Of a stretch of 64,000 bases of DNA, positions 9,154 through 16,768 are shown in pieces (within the stretch, counting starts at the first letter, position 1; each line of letters opens with the position of its first letter). Under the pieces are notes generated by a model, which ran no database searches, had not been told where the DNA came from, and saw only the letters and a program-made list of their open reading frames with translations. The stretch spans positions 62,001 to 126,000 of the forward strand of contig NZ_QGGQ01000005.1 in the NCBI RefSeq assembly GCF_003148665.1, given 5' to 3'. Both the position numbers and the translations under genes were made by a program. Source of the DNA: Maribacter polysiphoniae. GTDB lineage: Bacteria > Bacteroidota > Bacteroidia > Flavobacteriales > Flavobacteriaceae.

Positions 9154-9852
9154 TTATTTGGGGGTCTGTTGTACATCAGATTCCACTTTGCCATCGACAA
9201 GTGTAATTACCCTTCGGGCTTTTTGGATTACCCGTATATCGTGGGTGGAGAACAAAAAGGTGGTTTTCTCCTCTTTGTTGAGTTTGGCCATTATATCCAA
9301 CAGATTTGCAGTTGATTTTGAATCCAAATTGGCTGTTGGTTCGTCGGCGAGTACGATCTTTGGTTTGGAGGCCAAAGCCCTGGCAACGGCAACCCGCTGT
9401 TGTTGTCCACCGGAAAGTTCACCTGGCCTACTATTGAGTTTGTCCTCAAGACCCACTTGATGCAGCAGGTTTAAAACGCGTTTCTCCCTTTCTTCTTTCG
9501 GTATTTTTTGGAGTTGAAGTACAAAACCGACATTTTCTTTTGCTGTCAGAACAGGGATTAGGTTATAGGATTGAAAAACAAATCCGATGTTGTGCAGCCT
9601 AAAATCTATCAATTTGTTTTCAGGTAGTTTTGTGATTTCAACTTGGTCGAGGACTACGGATCCCGATGTTGGTTCATCCAAACCGCCAATCATATTGAGT
9701 AGGGTCGATTTACCCGAACCCGAAGGACCGACCAAGGCAACAAATTCACCTTCCTCTATGTGGATATGAACATCCTGTACCGCTTTTACCGGTACGGTAT
9801 CGGCGTTGTAGGTCTTACTCAGGTTATGTGCGTCAATAATTGTTTTTGCCAT
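9154..9852 (-). CDS. ABC transporter ATP-binding protein, LolD/MacB type
   Basis: A 232-residue ATPase. Walker A GPSGSGKST lies at about residues 42-50, the Q-loop in GFVFQSYNL, the signature LSGGQQQR near 143-150, Walker B IVLADEPTANLD and the switch His in FSTHD. The sequence is of the LolD/MacB/FtsE group that drives mechanotransmission across the envelope rather than import. It lies 4 bp after one FtsX-like permease gene and 5 bp before the barrel gene. Confidence 0.9.
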   Translation of the reverse strand: MAKTIIDAHNLSKTYNADTVPVKAVQDVHIHIEEGEFVALVGPSGSGKSTLLNMIGGLDEPTSGSVVLDQVEITKLPENKLIDFRLHNIGFVFQSYNLIPVLTAKENVGFVLQLQKIPKEEREKRVLNLLHQVGLEDKLNSRPGELSGGQQQRVAVARALASKPKIVLADEPTANLDSKSTANLLDIMAKLNKEEKTTFLFSTHDIRVIQKARRVITLVDGKVESDVQQTPK

Positions 9853-9856
9853 AATA

Positions 9857-11074
9857 TTATATTTTTCTGATGGCCTCCGAAGGATTTAAACGCAATGCTT
9901 TCAATGCAGGGTATATGGCCGATAACAGTGAAGTGATAAGGCACATAAATGCAATGATGAAATAATTTTGGTTATCCAGGGCGGGATAGATCATTGAACT
10001 GAATCCATACGATGACAATCCTTCCGAAAACATTGATATGTCTATTCCGATGTTCCCAAATACGGAAACCGTAACCCATCCCAACAATAAACCCAAGGGA
10101 GAACCGACCAATGTCAAATAAAAAGTCTCAAGCATAATCATTATAAATATTTTACGCTTATTGAGTCCGATTGCCATTAGCATTCCAAGTTCGCGAATAC
10201 GTTCCAATACCGACATGAGCATGGTGTTTATGATACCAAATGTCAAAGCCAAGAGGATAATGCCGGTCAATATATAGGTGTATAGATTAAAAGATTCTAT
10301 GATCATTCCCAATTCGGGGGATAGTTCTTTCCAATCCTCAACCTTCCCATCGGGAACCAAATCGGCACTGTATTTCTTTACGGCATCCAATTGTGATTCA
10401 TCTTTTAATAAAATGGCGATTTCATTACTTTCGGTCGGTTTTAATTCCAACAACTTCCTGAGTTGGGTTTTTAGGACATATACATTCACTTCGTCCAATG
10501 AAATATTTTTCGACCTATAAACCCCAGCCACCCGAAAGGCACCCGAAACTATTTCCGACTTGACATTCGTAAAGGTCAGTACCACCTTGCTTTTGGGTTT
10601 TATCTTTAGTTTTTTGGCAAGTTTTTCCCCGATAAGTATTGCATTTTCCTTTCCTGCAGATAGATACGCCCCTTTTTTTACATTGTTGTCCAATCCAATC
10701 TGTTTTACTTCCGCTAGGGGGTCGATCCCATATATTTTCACCCCACTTGCCGTTGTAGGGGAGCTTATCATTCCGTTCGAAATAATACGATTGCTCACAG
10801 AGGCGATTCTATCATCGGCTTGAAGCTGGGTCATGATGGTATCGGTAGGCGATAGGGTGTATTTAGAGTCATTTTCCACATTGAATTTGGGATTGTGGAT
10901 TTGGATATGCGACAACTGTTTAAATATGGTTTCGTTGATGTTATTCTGATAGAGGCCCCATGAAAATGACAAAATGAAAATACCGGCCCAAACCCCAATG
11001 ACGATAGAGCTGATCACCACTAAACTGCGTGATTTATTCCGCCAAATATTCCGCCAAGCTATTTGAAACATCAT
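9857..11074 (-). CDS. ABC transporter permease, FtsX/LolC-E type (second)
   Basis: A 405-residue permease. It starts with FQIAWRNIWRNKSRS, has one N-terminal membrane helix, a large periplasmic domain of about 220 residues and three C-terminal helices holding the FtsX-like domain (RELGMLMAIGLNKRKIF). It pairs with the adjacent 407-residue permease (2 bp apart) and the LolD-like ATPase to form an envelope-spanning exporter. In LolCDE the substrate is outer-membrane lipoprotein; the LolA-like neighbour makes a similar lipid or lipoprotein cargo plausible but unproven. Confidence 0.85.
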   Translation of the reverse strand: MMFQIAWRNIWRNKSRSLVVISSIVIGVWAGIFILSFSWGLYQNNINETIFKQLSHIQIHNPKFNVENDSKYTLSPTDTIMTQLQADDRIASVSNRIISNGMISSPTTASGVKIYGIDPLAEVKQIGLDNNVKKGAYLSAGKENAILIGEKLAKKLKIKPKSKVVLTFTNVKSEIVSGAFRVAGVYRSKNISLDEVNVYVLKTQLRKLLELKPTESNEIAILLKDESQLDAVKKYSADLVPDGKVEDWKELSPELGMIIESFNLYTYILTGIILLALTFGIINTMLMSVLERIRELGMLMAIGLNKRKIFIMIMLETFYLTLVGSPLGLLLGWVTVSVFGNIGIDISMFSEGLSSYGFSSMIYPALDNQNYFIIAFMCLITSLLSAIYPALKALRLNPSEAIRKI

Positions 11075-11076
11075 AA

Positions 11077-12300
11077 CTAACTATTTATAGCGTCAATAGG
11101 TTTTAATTTCATCACCGTATAACCGGGGTAAAAGGCCAATACGATGGCCAAGATCAAAACGATTAGGGTTTGAACAACAAATATGTTCGCACTGTTCGAA
11201 AAATACATAATCGATTCTATACCATAATTTTCATAGATTTCTTTTAATTCACCCGTAAAATGAATAGGGTTTTTGTTGAACCATGTTACGACCAGCATTC
11301 CGCCCAAAACCCCTGTAAGACAGCCAATGAGTGCAATCATGATAGATTCCAACATTAGGATGAGGGCCAATAAATGCTTTTTCATTCCAATGGCGATCAA
11401 AATCCCCAATTCGTGTTTTCTTTCGAAAATCATCATGAGTAAGGTTCCAAACAGGCCAAATGAGATAAGAAAATAGAGTACACCGATGATGATATATTGC
11501 CCAGTACTATCAGCTTCTATGAATTGGTCCATTTCCGGGATCATTTCCTTCCAGGTCATTACCTCATATCTATCCGAATCCAGTAATCCCTGTAGGGATA
11601 CCTTCAATTTTTCAAGGTTGGTGTTCTTGTCGGTCAAGATGGAGATCGCAGTCAATCGATTTTCTGCCCCGTACATATATTGGGCCTGTCTTAAAGGGAT
11701 ATAGACAATATTGTTGTTTAAGTCGGGGGAACCTAATTTTATGATTCCTTTTACCTTGAATTTGGCGGCAGCACTGCTTGCATGATATCCTTGGCCCAAG
11801 AGAACCAAGGAGTCGTTTACGCTTAATTTTAATTGTGCCGCCAGTCCTTCCCCTAGGACTATGGCATTTTCATTTTCCGATTCCAGATATGTGCCCTTAC
11901 TGATTTTTTGGTCTAGGTTATTGACTTCTTTTTCTTTGATCGGATCAATGCCCAAAACAAGGACACCTTTGGTTTTTTCCGAATAAGAAGCCAAGGCAAA
12001 TGTGTTCAACCGGGGCATTATGTTTTTGACCTTCGGATTCTTAAGGAGCTTTTGATTGAGTTCCCCATTCTCTTCAAAAGTGTTGTCGATGGACTGTTCG
12101 TCCCAGTAGCCATATTGGTGGATTTGCAAGTAACCAGAGGAATAACCCACAATGTTATGAATCATGTTTTCATACACACCGTCGGTCATAGAACGCGTTG
12201 TGACAGCCAACAAAACGGCAAAAAAAACCGATGTTGTCGTAATGATCGTTCTACGTTTATTGCGCCATATATTCAGCCAAGCCAATTTTAAGAGCATCAT
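11077..12300 (-). CDS. ABC transporter permease, FtsX/LolC-E type (first)
   Basis: A 407-residue permease with the same layout as its neighbour: an N-terminal LAWLNIWRNKRRT motif and helix, a large periplasmic domain, and three C-terminal helices containing HELGILIAIGMKKHLL. The start overlaps the end of the LolA-like gene by 4 bp. The two permeases are clearly related but diverged, consistent with a heterodimeric transporter rather than a recent duplication. Confidence 0.85.
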   Translation of the reverse strand: MMLLKLAWLNIWRNKRRTIITTTSVFFAVLLAVTTRSMTDGVYENMIHNIVGYSSGYLQIHQYGYWDEQSIDNTFEENGELNQKLLKNPKVKNIMPRLNTFALASYSEKTKGVLVLGIDPIKEKEVNNLDQKISKGTYLESENENAIVLGEGLAAQLKLSVNDSLVLLGQGYHASSAAAKFKVKGIIKLGSPDLNNNIVYIPLRQAQYMYGAENRLTAISILTDKNTNLEKLKVSLQGLLDSDRYEVMTWKEMIPEMDQFIEADSTGQYIIIGVLYFLISFGLFGTLLMMIFERKHELGILIAIGMKKHLLALILMLESIMIALIGCLTGVLGGMLVVTWFNKNPIHFTGELKEIYENYGIESIMYFSNSANIFVVQTLIVLILAIVLAFYPGYTVMKLKPIDAINS

Positions 12301-13067
12301 TCCAATTGTTTCATATTTCTGGTGGTGAAGAAATCATCACTTATCGCTTTATCAAATTCAATGTCATTGTAAATGATGACCGTACTGTTTCCTTCCTTGT
12401 CGATCGGTATCATTTCAATCTTTGAGGTAATCTTTCTGCCGCCCAATACTTTAATCTCCGAGGCCTTCATGATGTTCATCATTTCCCCGTCTTCGTCGTA
12501 GAACTCTGCCTTCAATTGGAGGAAATCCTGTTTGTCGATCCACACAATCACTTTTTCCCAGACAATGGCGGCCGAAGGTTTGGGTATCATTTCAATCTTA
12601 TAACAATCTTTTCCATCAATGGTTTCGGAACCTAGGTGCTTGTGGTCGTAGTCCGCTACGGAAGATGCCTCTTTCACAAGGTCGTCATTGGTGAAATCCG
12701 TTCCCATCCAGCTTTGAGACATCATTGAGGGAGGAAGTTTGATCGTTCGTTCTATAGCGGGTATCCAATTCCAGACTTCTTTCATTCGCTTTAAAAAAGC
12801 AATGCCTTTCTCCTTGGCCGGTGAGGTGAGTAAAATCATGGAATATTCATCGCCTTTAGTCCATGTTTTCATGTTCATCTCCCTGTGCCATGTGGGTCTT
12901 ATGATTTGTATACTGATATCTGTTATGGAGGTCCTTCCTCGCATGTTTTCATCGGCTTTTTGAACAATCGCTTTTGCGGATAGGTCTAGGTTTTGTGCCA
13001 TGCCTTCGTGAATTGTCAATAGCATTAAGATCAGGATAGAATGAAATGCGATTTTGGTGATTTTCAT
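12297..13067 (-). CDS. LolA-like outer membrane lipoprotein-sorting protein
   Basis: A 256-residue periplasmic protein with a signal peptide (residues 1 to about 24, ending near EGMA-QNL). Its body matches the LolA-like family found beside RND and FtsX exporters: an early KADENMRGRTSITDISIQI segment, a conserved WTKGDEYSMILLTSPAKEKG stretch, and an M-S-QSWMGTDFTNDDL motif. It is first in the operon, overlapping the first permease gene by 4 bp. It probably chaperones a hydrophobic cargo released by the ABC exporter. Confidence 0.8.
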   Translation of the reverse strand: MKITKIAFHSILILMLLTIHEGMAQNLDLSAKAIVQKADENMRGRTSITDISIQIIRPTWHREMNMKTWTKGDEYSMILLTSPAKEKGIAFLKRMKEVWNWIPAIERTIKLPPSMMSQSWMGTDFTNDDLVKEASSVADYDHKHLGSETIDGKDCYKIEMIPKPSAAIVWEKVIVWIDKQDFLQLKAEFYDEDGEMMNIMKASEIKVLGGRKITSKIEMIPIDKEGNSTVIIYNDIEFDKAISDDFFTTRNMKQLE

Positions 13068-13156
13068 AGCGTCCTAGGTTTGATCATACACAGTAAGGGT
13101 TGTGTAAAAGGAATTGGATGATGTATCCTCTTTGTTTAGAGGGTGTTATAAAGGTA

Positions 13157-13199
13157 TAAATTTATGAAGTTCCCTTTACGTTTTAAATGACCTTAGTCA
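13157..13199 (-). promoter_or_regulatory. FNR-like box with promoter for the LolA-like/ABC exporter operon
   Basis: Reverse strand: TGACTAAGGTCA (13188-13199), 23 bp, then TAAATTTA (13157-13164). The expected start near 13152 gives a leader of about 85 nt. A second box 20 bp away serves the opposite direction, so this intergenic region holds back-to-back promoters. Confidence 0.65.
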
Positions 13200-13219
13200 T
13201 GTTCCAAAGATTGAGGTAA

Positions 13220-13262
13220 TGATTTTAGTCATTGACCAAAAGGGAGTATTGCTGTAGCTTTA
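13220..13262 (+). promoter_or_regulatory. FNR-like box with promoter for the first usp operon
   Basis: TGATTTTAGTCA (13220-13231), then exactly 23 bp and TAGCTTTA (13255-13262). Transcription would begin near 13268, about 20 nt ahead of the TTG start of the Usp gene. Confidence 0.7.
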
Positions 13263-13286
13263 GGTTGAACCAAAACATCGTTTACT

Positions 13287-14162
13287 TTGAAAACAATCCT
13301 ATATGTTACCGATTATTCGTTGAATTCTGTGGCCGCATTGAAATATGCACACAAGATGGCGACCCATATGGGAACCCGCTTAGTGGTAACCCATGTATTT
13401 GATTATCCTACAGTTTTGGGTACAGCGGGTTTGGATGAGCCTTTTCCCCATTTAGAGGATAATGCCTTTAGGATACACCGGGCCAAATTGGAAAAATTCT
13501 GTGGGGAACATTTAGGGAGCGGTTATGAAAACCCAAACCTTCAGATAGAGCCGGCAGAAAATACATCGGTCGTTAAGGGAATTATCGCTGTTGCCACCGA
13601 ATGGCATGCCTATTTGATTGTTACAGGTATGAAGGGGGGCAGTGCATTTCGTGAAATACTTATGGGGAGTACCACAAAACTTCTTATAGAGAAAGGACCT
13701 TGTCCCATTCTGTCCATTCCGGCAGGTACAAGTTATAGGTTGCCCAAAACCATTGTTTACGCCACTGATTTTGAGGAGGAAGATGTATTCGCCATTCGCA
13801 AGCTAGCAGAGATGGCCGAACAATTCGAGGCTGAAATCAAGGTTGTACATATTTCATCCAAGGAGGAATATAAGGGTGAAATGCAAATGCAATGGTTCAA
13901 AGAGATGCTTTTGCAGAAGGTAATCTATGAACATATCGACTTTGAATTGCTTTTTTCAAAGGATGTCTTTGAAACACTTCGATTATATATTGGCAAGTCG
14001 AATGCAGATCTAATCGTGATGTTGGAAAGGGAAAAGGCAGGTTTCATCAATAAATGGTTCCATCAGGATTTGGTTAAAAAAATGGAATCATATGGTAAAG
14101 TCCCCCTCTTAAGTATGAGGGGAAGCCACCATCAGCTCTTTTATTTTAAAAAAGCACTTTAA
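13287..14162 (+). CDS. Universal stress protein, tandem UspA domains
   Basis: A 291-residue protein with two Usp domains. The first opens with TILYVTDYSLNSVAALKYA and has an ATP-loop-type motif TGMKGGSAFREILMGSTT near residues 117-134. The second opens with TIVYATDFEEEDVF but has a degenerate loop. The reading frame begins with TTG at 13287; its paralogue at 21049-21900 starts at the equivalent residue with ATG, which supports this start. Usp proteins of this type accompany anaerobic energy starvation in many bacteria. It forms an operon with the small membrane protein 11 bp downstream. Confidence 0.9.
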   Translation: MKTILYVTDYSLNSVAALKYAHKMATHMGTRLVVTHVFDYPTVLGTAGLDEPFPHLEDNAFRIHRAKLEKFCGEHLGSGYENPNLQIEPAENTSVVKGIIAVATEWHAYLIVTGMKGGSAFREILMGSTTKLLIEKGPCPILSIPAGTSYRLPKTIVYATDFEEEDVFAIRKLAEMAEQFEAEIKVVHISSKEEYKGEMQMQWFKEMLLQKVIYEHIDFELLFSKDVFETLRLYIGKSNADLIVMLEREKAGFINKWFHQDLVKKMESYGKVPLLSMRGSHHQLFYFKKAL

Positions 14163-14173
14163 ATCCTATTGAT

Positions 14174-14467
14174 ATGGCGAAGAAAATTTATAGCATATTG
14201 TTACTGGTTTCATTTGGATTAGGATACTACCTGTATAGTGTAAGGGAATCACATTCCAATGTTTTTTTGATTGTCACCTCTGGGGTGGTATTTACCTTGT
14301 TAAGTATGGGTATTCATGGTTTGGTGGCGCATTCGCTTAACCCAAATGTAAAGGGGGGTATTATTCTGTATCCGATTCTAATGGGTGTACTTTGGGCATT
14401 CCTCTTCTTTTTATTTGTTTTTTTCGTACTTCCGCTCTTTTGTCCCGATTTCATGTTGAAACTGTAA
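14174..14467 (+). CDS. Small membrane protein, unknown function
   Basis: A 97-residue protein with three predicted membrane segments (about residues 5-22, 30-52 and 65-92), basic at the N-terminus and hydrophobic at the C-terminus. I recognise no domain. It follows the Usp gene by 11 bp under the same FNR-like promoter, so it is likely part of the low-oxygen response. Confidence 0.65.
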   Translation: MAKKIYSILLLVSFGLGYYLYSVRESHSNVFLIVTSGVVFTLLSMGIHGLVAHSLNPNVKGGIILYPILMGVLWAFLFFLFVFFVLPLFCPDFMLKL

Positions 14468-14532
14468 GGGTTCAAACAGGTTGTTTTTTTGTCCTCTTTT
14501 TATTTGAATGTGGAATGGAATATGCCCTAAAC

Positions 14533-14575
14533 TGACCTACATCATTTTCAGGCAGACCTTCTTACCTTATTTTGA
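14533..14575 (+). promoter_or_regulatory. FNR-like box with promoter for the HMA-like gene
   Basis: TGACCTACATCA (14533-14544), 23 bp, then TATTTTGA (14568-14575), which keeps the TA and TT positions of the -7 element. The expected start near 14580 leaves a leader of about 20 nt before the ATG at 14600. Confidence 0.6.
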
Positions 14576-14599
14576 GGAATAACCTAAAAAAGTCAAAAA

Positions 14600-14875
14600 A
14601 TGAAAGCTGTGGTAAATATTAAAAACCTTCACTGCGATGAAGGTAAAAGGGTGATCTTAAGAAACCTTAGTAGGATAATGGATGTTCGTGTCATCGATAT
14701 TGATGTGGCAAATGGTATCTTACATTTCTTATACATCAATCCGGTTGCCTTAATAAAAGTAAAACAGGAGTTGTCCCGATTAGGGTATCCCATACAAAAG
14801 CGTAGCATAGAAACGTATCCTCCCAACATGTTTGGTTCGGAAGGGATTTCCTCCTTAACCCTACAAGAGGCTTAG
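14600..14875 (+). CDS. Degenerate heavy-metal-associated (HMA)-like domain protein
   Basis: A 91-residue protein whose first 70 residues fit the beta-alpha-beta-beta-alpha-beta pattern of HMA/CopZ domains: a start like VNIKNLHCDEGKRVILRNL, a central strand VIDIDVANGILHFLYI and a final LSRLGYPI. The metal-binding motif is normally C-x2-C; here only one Cys (C12) remains, so copper transfer in the usual way is doubtful. The 3' end overlaps the convergent Usp gene by 4 bp. Assignment rests on fold pattern and is tentative. Confidence 0.55.
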   Translation: MKAVVNIKNLHCDEGKRVILRNLSRIMDVRVIDIDVANGILHFLYINPVALIKVKQELSRLGYPIQKRSIETYPPNMFGSEGISSLTLQEA

Positions 14876-15681
14876 GTTAGTTGTGGAAGGACCAACAGGG
14901 GCAATTCGGTATTGAAAGCCATTTTCCGAAGCACCGGTTCCCGTAGTAGGGCATCAAAGAAATCGTGTTTGGACTTTAAGAGTACCGCCATGCCGATTTG
15001 TGGATTCTCTTTTTTCAATGTGAACAGGGAAGAAGTGACCGATATGTCCATTTGAGCCTCCATAAAATTTGTTCTTATTCCCTTTAAATGCAATCTCAGT
15101 TCCTCTTTATTCTGCTTTTGGTCTTTACTCAAGGTTTTTTTTGAAAAGACATGGGTGACCAAGACTTTAGAATCCCATAATTTGGCCAACCGGATCAGTG
15201 GTGATAGTTCATCGTTACTGAACCGGTGTTTGTAGTTATTGGCCAGGACAATTTCTTTTGGCGCAGTAAAAACATAATCTGAAGGGATTGCGACAATAGG
15301 GCAGGTATTCAGATGTCGTATTACCCTTACGGTATTGCTGCCCATAAAAACATTGAACATTGAGGAAGCCCCTTTGGTACCCATGAAAATATAGTCGATT
15401 GCGTTGTCTGTCATGGCAATGTTCAGGGCGTTCACTATGGAATCTATTACAAAAACAGGCTTAAAATGATGTTTGGGGTTTTGCTCTTTTTGAAGTATGG
15501 ATTCGGTCAAATTTTTTAGTTCGATTTCCAAATCGGCCTTGCTTTTAGATCCGGAGGGGGCATCATGGTAGGCATGGAGAATATAGAACGTACATTCTTC
15601 CTTTTCAAATAGTCTTATGGCGTAGTCAATGGCCCTTTGGGCATTGTTCGAGAAATCGGTGGGTAATAGAATTGCAAACAT
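14872..15681 (-). CDS. Universal stress protein, tandem UspA-like
   Basis: A Usp-family protein of 269 residues when started at the ATG at 15681 (MFAILLPTDFSNNAQRAIDYA). An upstream in-frame ATG at 15717 lies inside or upstream of the predicted -7 element and so cannot be in the transcript. The first domain has the loop MGTKGASSMFNVFMGSNTVRV, an ATP-binding Usp pattern. The second half (KEIVLANNYKHRFSNDEL) is a divergent Usp fold. It is transcribed alone from a FNR-like promoter, convergent with the HMA-like gene. Confidence 0.88.
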   Translation of the reverse strand: MFAILLPTDFSNNAQRAIDYAIRLFEKEECTFYILHAYHDAPSGSKSKADLEIELKNLTESILQKEQNPKHHFKPVFVIDSIVNALNIAMTDNAIDYIFMGTKGASSMFNVFMGSNTVRVIRHLNTCPIVAIPSDYVFTAPKEIVLANNYKHRFSNDELSPLIRLAKLWDSKVLVTHVFSKKTLSKDQKQNKEELRLHLKGIRTNFMEAQMDISVTSSLFTLKKENPQIGMAVLLKSKHDFFDALLREPVLRKMAFNTELPLLVLPQLT

Positions 15682-15701
15682 TTTTGTGCCTTTTAGTACC
15701 T

Positions 15702-15744
15702 CAAATGTACTCCGCATACCATCGAATAAGTATGATGAATGTCA
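15702..15744 (-). promoter_or_regulatory. FNR-like box with promoter for the second usp gene
   Basis: Reverse strand: TGACATTCATCA (15733-15744), 23 bp, then a perfect -7 element TACATTTG (15702-15709). The transcription start is expected near 15697, about 16 nt before the chosen ATG. Confidence 0.7.
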
Positions 15745-15861
15745 GTTTAAAAAAGGGATTGTTTTGAAGGATCGGCCATGCTGGTTGAAAACCGACGGTA
15801 GTTTTTGTTTTTGGTGGGTTTGGTTGAATCTTTTCGGAAGGGGTTCATTACTGTTGGACGT

Positions 15862-15901
15862 AAAAAAGGACTGACATATGTAAAATACACCAGTCCTTTT
15901 T
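15862..15901. terminator. Bidirectional terminator-like stem-loop
   Basis: An 11-bp perfect stem pairs AAAAAGGACTG (15863-15873) with CAGTCCTTTTT (15891-15901), with a 17-nt loop. T-runs at the end on both strands fit an intrinsic terminator. Read on the reverse strand it ends the transcript that would carry the short frame at 15924-16031. Confidence 0.65.
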
Positions 15902-15923
15902 CGGGTATCACGCTAATTTTGGC

Positions 15924-16031
15924 CTATCGCCAAACTGAAACATAGAACATTCCCCAAGGAGTCATAACCTTGGGACTTGATGTGATACCATGTATGACCG
16001 CTAAGGCATTACTGCTTAGAAGTCCATGCAT
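15924..16031 (-). CDS. Candidate 35-residue peptide
   Basis: A short frame from an ATG at 16031 to a TAG at 15924, lying between two reverse-strand terminators. It is of balanced composition (Ser, Gly, Val, aromatic) and ends in a WGMFYVSVWR-like tail. I do not recognise it. Its placement, filling most of the interval between stem-loops, is the only argument that it is expressed; a chance open frame of this length is quite possible. Confidence 0.3.
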   Translation of the reverse strand: MHGLLSSNALAVIHGITSSPKVMTPWGMFYVSVWR

Positions 16032-16042
16032 TATTTTCAAAG

Positions 16043-16077
16043 AAAAAAAAACAGGAAACCTGGGTTTCCTGTTTTCC
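16043..16077 (-). terminator. Strong intrinsic terminator, reverse strand
   Basis: A perfect stem AAAACAGGAAACC (16048-16060) with GGTTTCCTGTTTT (16063-16075) is followed on the reverse strand by an uninterrupted T-run (A-run at 16043-16050 on the forward strand). The forward strand has no T-run, so it works for reverse transcription only. No recognised gene lies directly upstream. Confidence 0.75.
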
Positions 16078-16229
16078 ATAAACACAGGGATTTCATCAAT
16101 CTTGTTTCTCAATCTGTTGAATCATAGTATCGCTAATACGATTCAAGCAACCGATCAACATCTTAACTTCATCCTGGTCCTTATTATGATCATCACTGCA
16201 TTGTTGCTATCATGACAATCAATTTTATT

Positions 16230-16265
16230 AAAGAATCCGGAATACCCAAATATCCCGGATTCTTT
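16230..16265. terminator. Stem-loop A of a repeated hairpin pair
   Basis: AAAGAATCCGG (16230-16240) pairs perfectly with CCGGATTCTTT (16255-16265) around a 14-nt loop that can extend the stem by a few pairs. The core 30 nt closely matches the hairpin at 16512-16541: both have GAA-CCGGAA at one side and CCCGG-TTC at the other. It is terminator-like on the reverse strand, with a weak downstream T-run. Confidence 0.55.
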
Positions 16266-16440
16266 GAAGATGTTCTCGCTACCAATTTTCGACTCTGCCG
16301 TGCCTTGTCCAAATCCATTATCGATTTTTTCAAGGTTAAAAAGTCAGATCGGTATTCTAAAACTTCTTCTTTTTCTACGGATTTCGGTATCCCCACGACC
16401 CAAAACCCAAGAATTCATTTTTTCAAGGAACTTGATTATA
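16230..16440 (-). ncRNA. Candidate small RNA or small-ORF transcript, unit 2
   Basis: The interval runs from the start site predicted by the FNR-like promoter at 16445-16487 to the base of an 11-bp stem-loop at 16230-16265. A GTG-initiated frame (16396 to 16193, 67 codons) and a 24-codon ATG frame (from 16418) overlap it, but the stem-loop lies inside the longer frame. Neither frame is recognised, and a frameshifted small gene cannot be excluded. The evidence is promoter plus terminator-like hairpin, not sequence similarity. Confidence 0.4.
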
Positions 16441-16444
16441 GTTT

Positions 16445-16487
16445 CAAAGATAAAGTACATTCCAAGGGGTTGCAATGACCTGTATCA
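16445..16487 (-). promoter_or_regulatory. FNR-like box with promoter for small-RNA unit 2
   Basis: Reverse strand: TGATACAGGTCA (16476-16487), 23 bp, then a perfect -7 element TATCTTTG (16445-16452). It points away from pfkB into a region with no recognised gene, which is why the downstream interval is marked as a candidate RNA. Confidence 0.65.
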
Positions 16488-16511
16488 GTTTCGTCAATTT
16501 TAATAGGAAAA

Positions 16512-16541
16512 GAAACCGGAACATCGGAATGTCCCGGTTTC
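16512..16541. terminator. Stem-loop B of a repeated hairpin pair
   Basis: GAAACCGG (16512-16519) pairs with CCGGTTTC (16534-16541), and an inner ACAT/ATGT stem closes on a TCCG tetraloop of the UNCG type on the reverse strand. The reverse strand continues TTTTCC. It resembles stem-loop A in length (30 nt) and in its CCGG-centred arms. Confidence 0.6.
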
Positions 16542-16720
16542 CAAGAAGTGGATTTCCAATCTGATGTACGCTTACACTGACCTTAATTCAAATTTATCAC
16601 TAAACCCCTACTAAGATTCAAATGGCCTAACAGATTTGTACACCTCTTCTTTTTCATAGGGTCCTGCTTTTTTCCCCTAAAAGACCCATTTCCTTTTCAA
16701 AGAACTTACTATTTTAATCT
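16512..16720 (-). ncRNA. Candidate small RNA or small-ORF transcript, unit 1
   Basis: The interval lies between the start site expected from the promoter at 16726-16768 and the stem-loop at 16512-16541, giving an RNA of about 210 nt. A 24-codon ATG frame (16657 to 16583) with a basic N-terminus lies inside it and is not recognised. The arrangement promoter, about 170 nt, then hairpin with T-rich tail is that of a small RNA gene. No expression evidence is available from sequence. Confidence 0.4.
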
Positions 16721-16725
16721 TGGGG

Positions 16726-16768
16726 CTAAAGTAGTCTGACTATTCGGGCTTTAAAATGACCTAGATCA
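16726..16768 (-). promoter_or_regulatory. FNR-like box with promoter overlapping the pfkB stop codon
   Basis: Reverse strand: TGATCTAGGTCA (16757-16768), 23 bp, then TACTTTAG (16726-16733), a one-mismatch -7 element. The box covers the last codons of pfkB and directs transcription onward into the gene-poor stretch to 15.9 kb. Confidence 0.55.

Noticed and set aside
14872-15717. The upstream ATG at 15717 as start of the Usp gene
   Set aside because: The predicted -7 element is at 15702-15709, so this codon would lie before the transcription start.
15970-16215. A forward-strand 81-codon frame in the gene-poor patch
   Set aside because: It runs through a reverse-strand terminator stem-loop and has no promoter in its direction.
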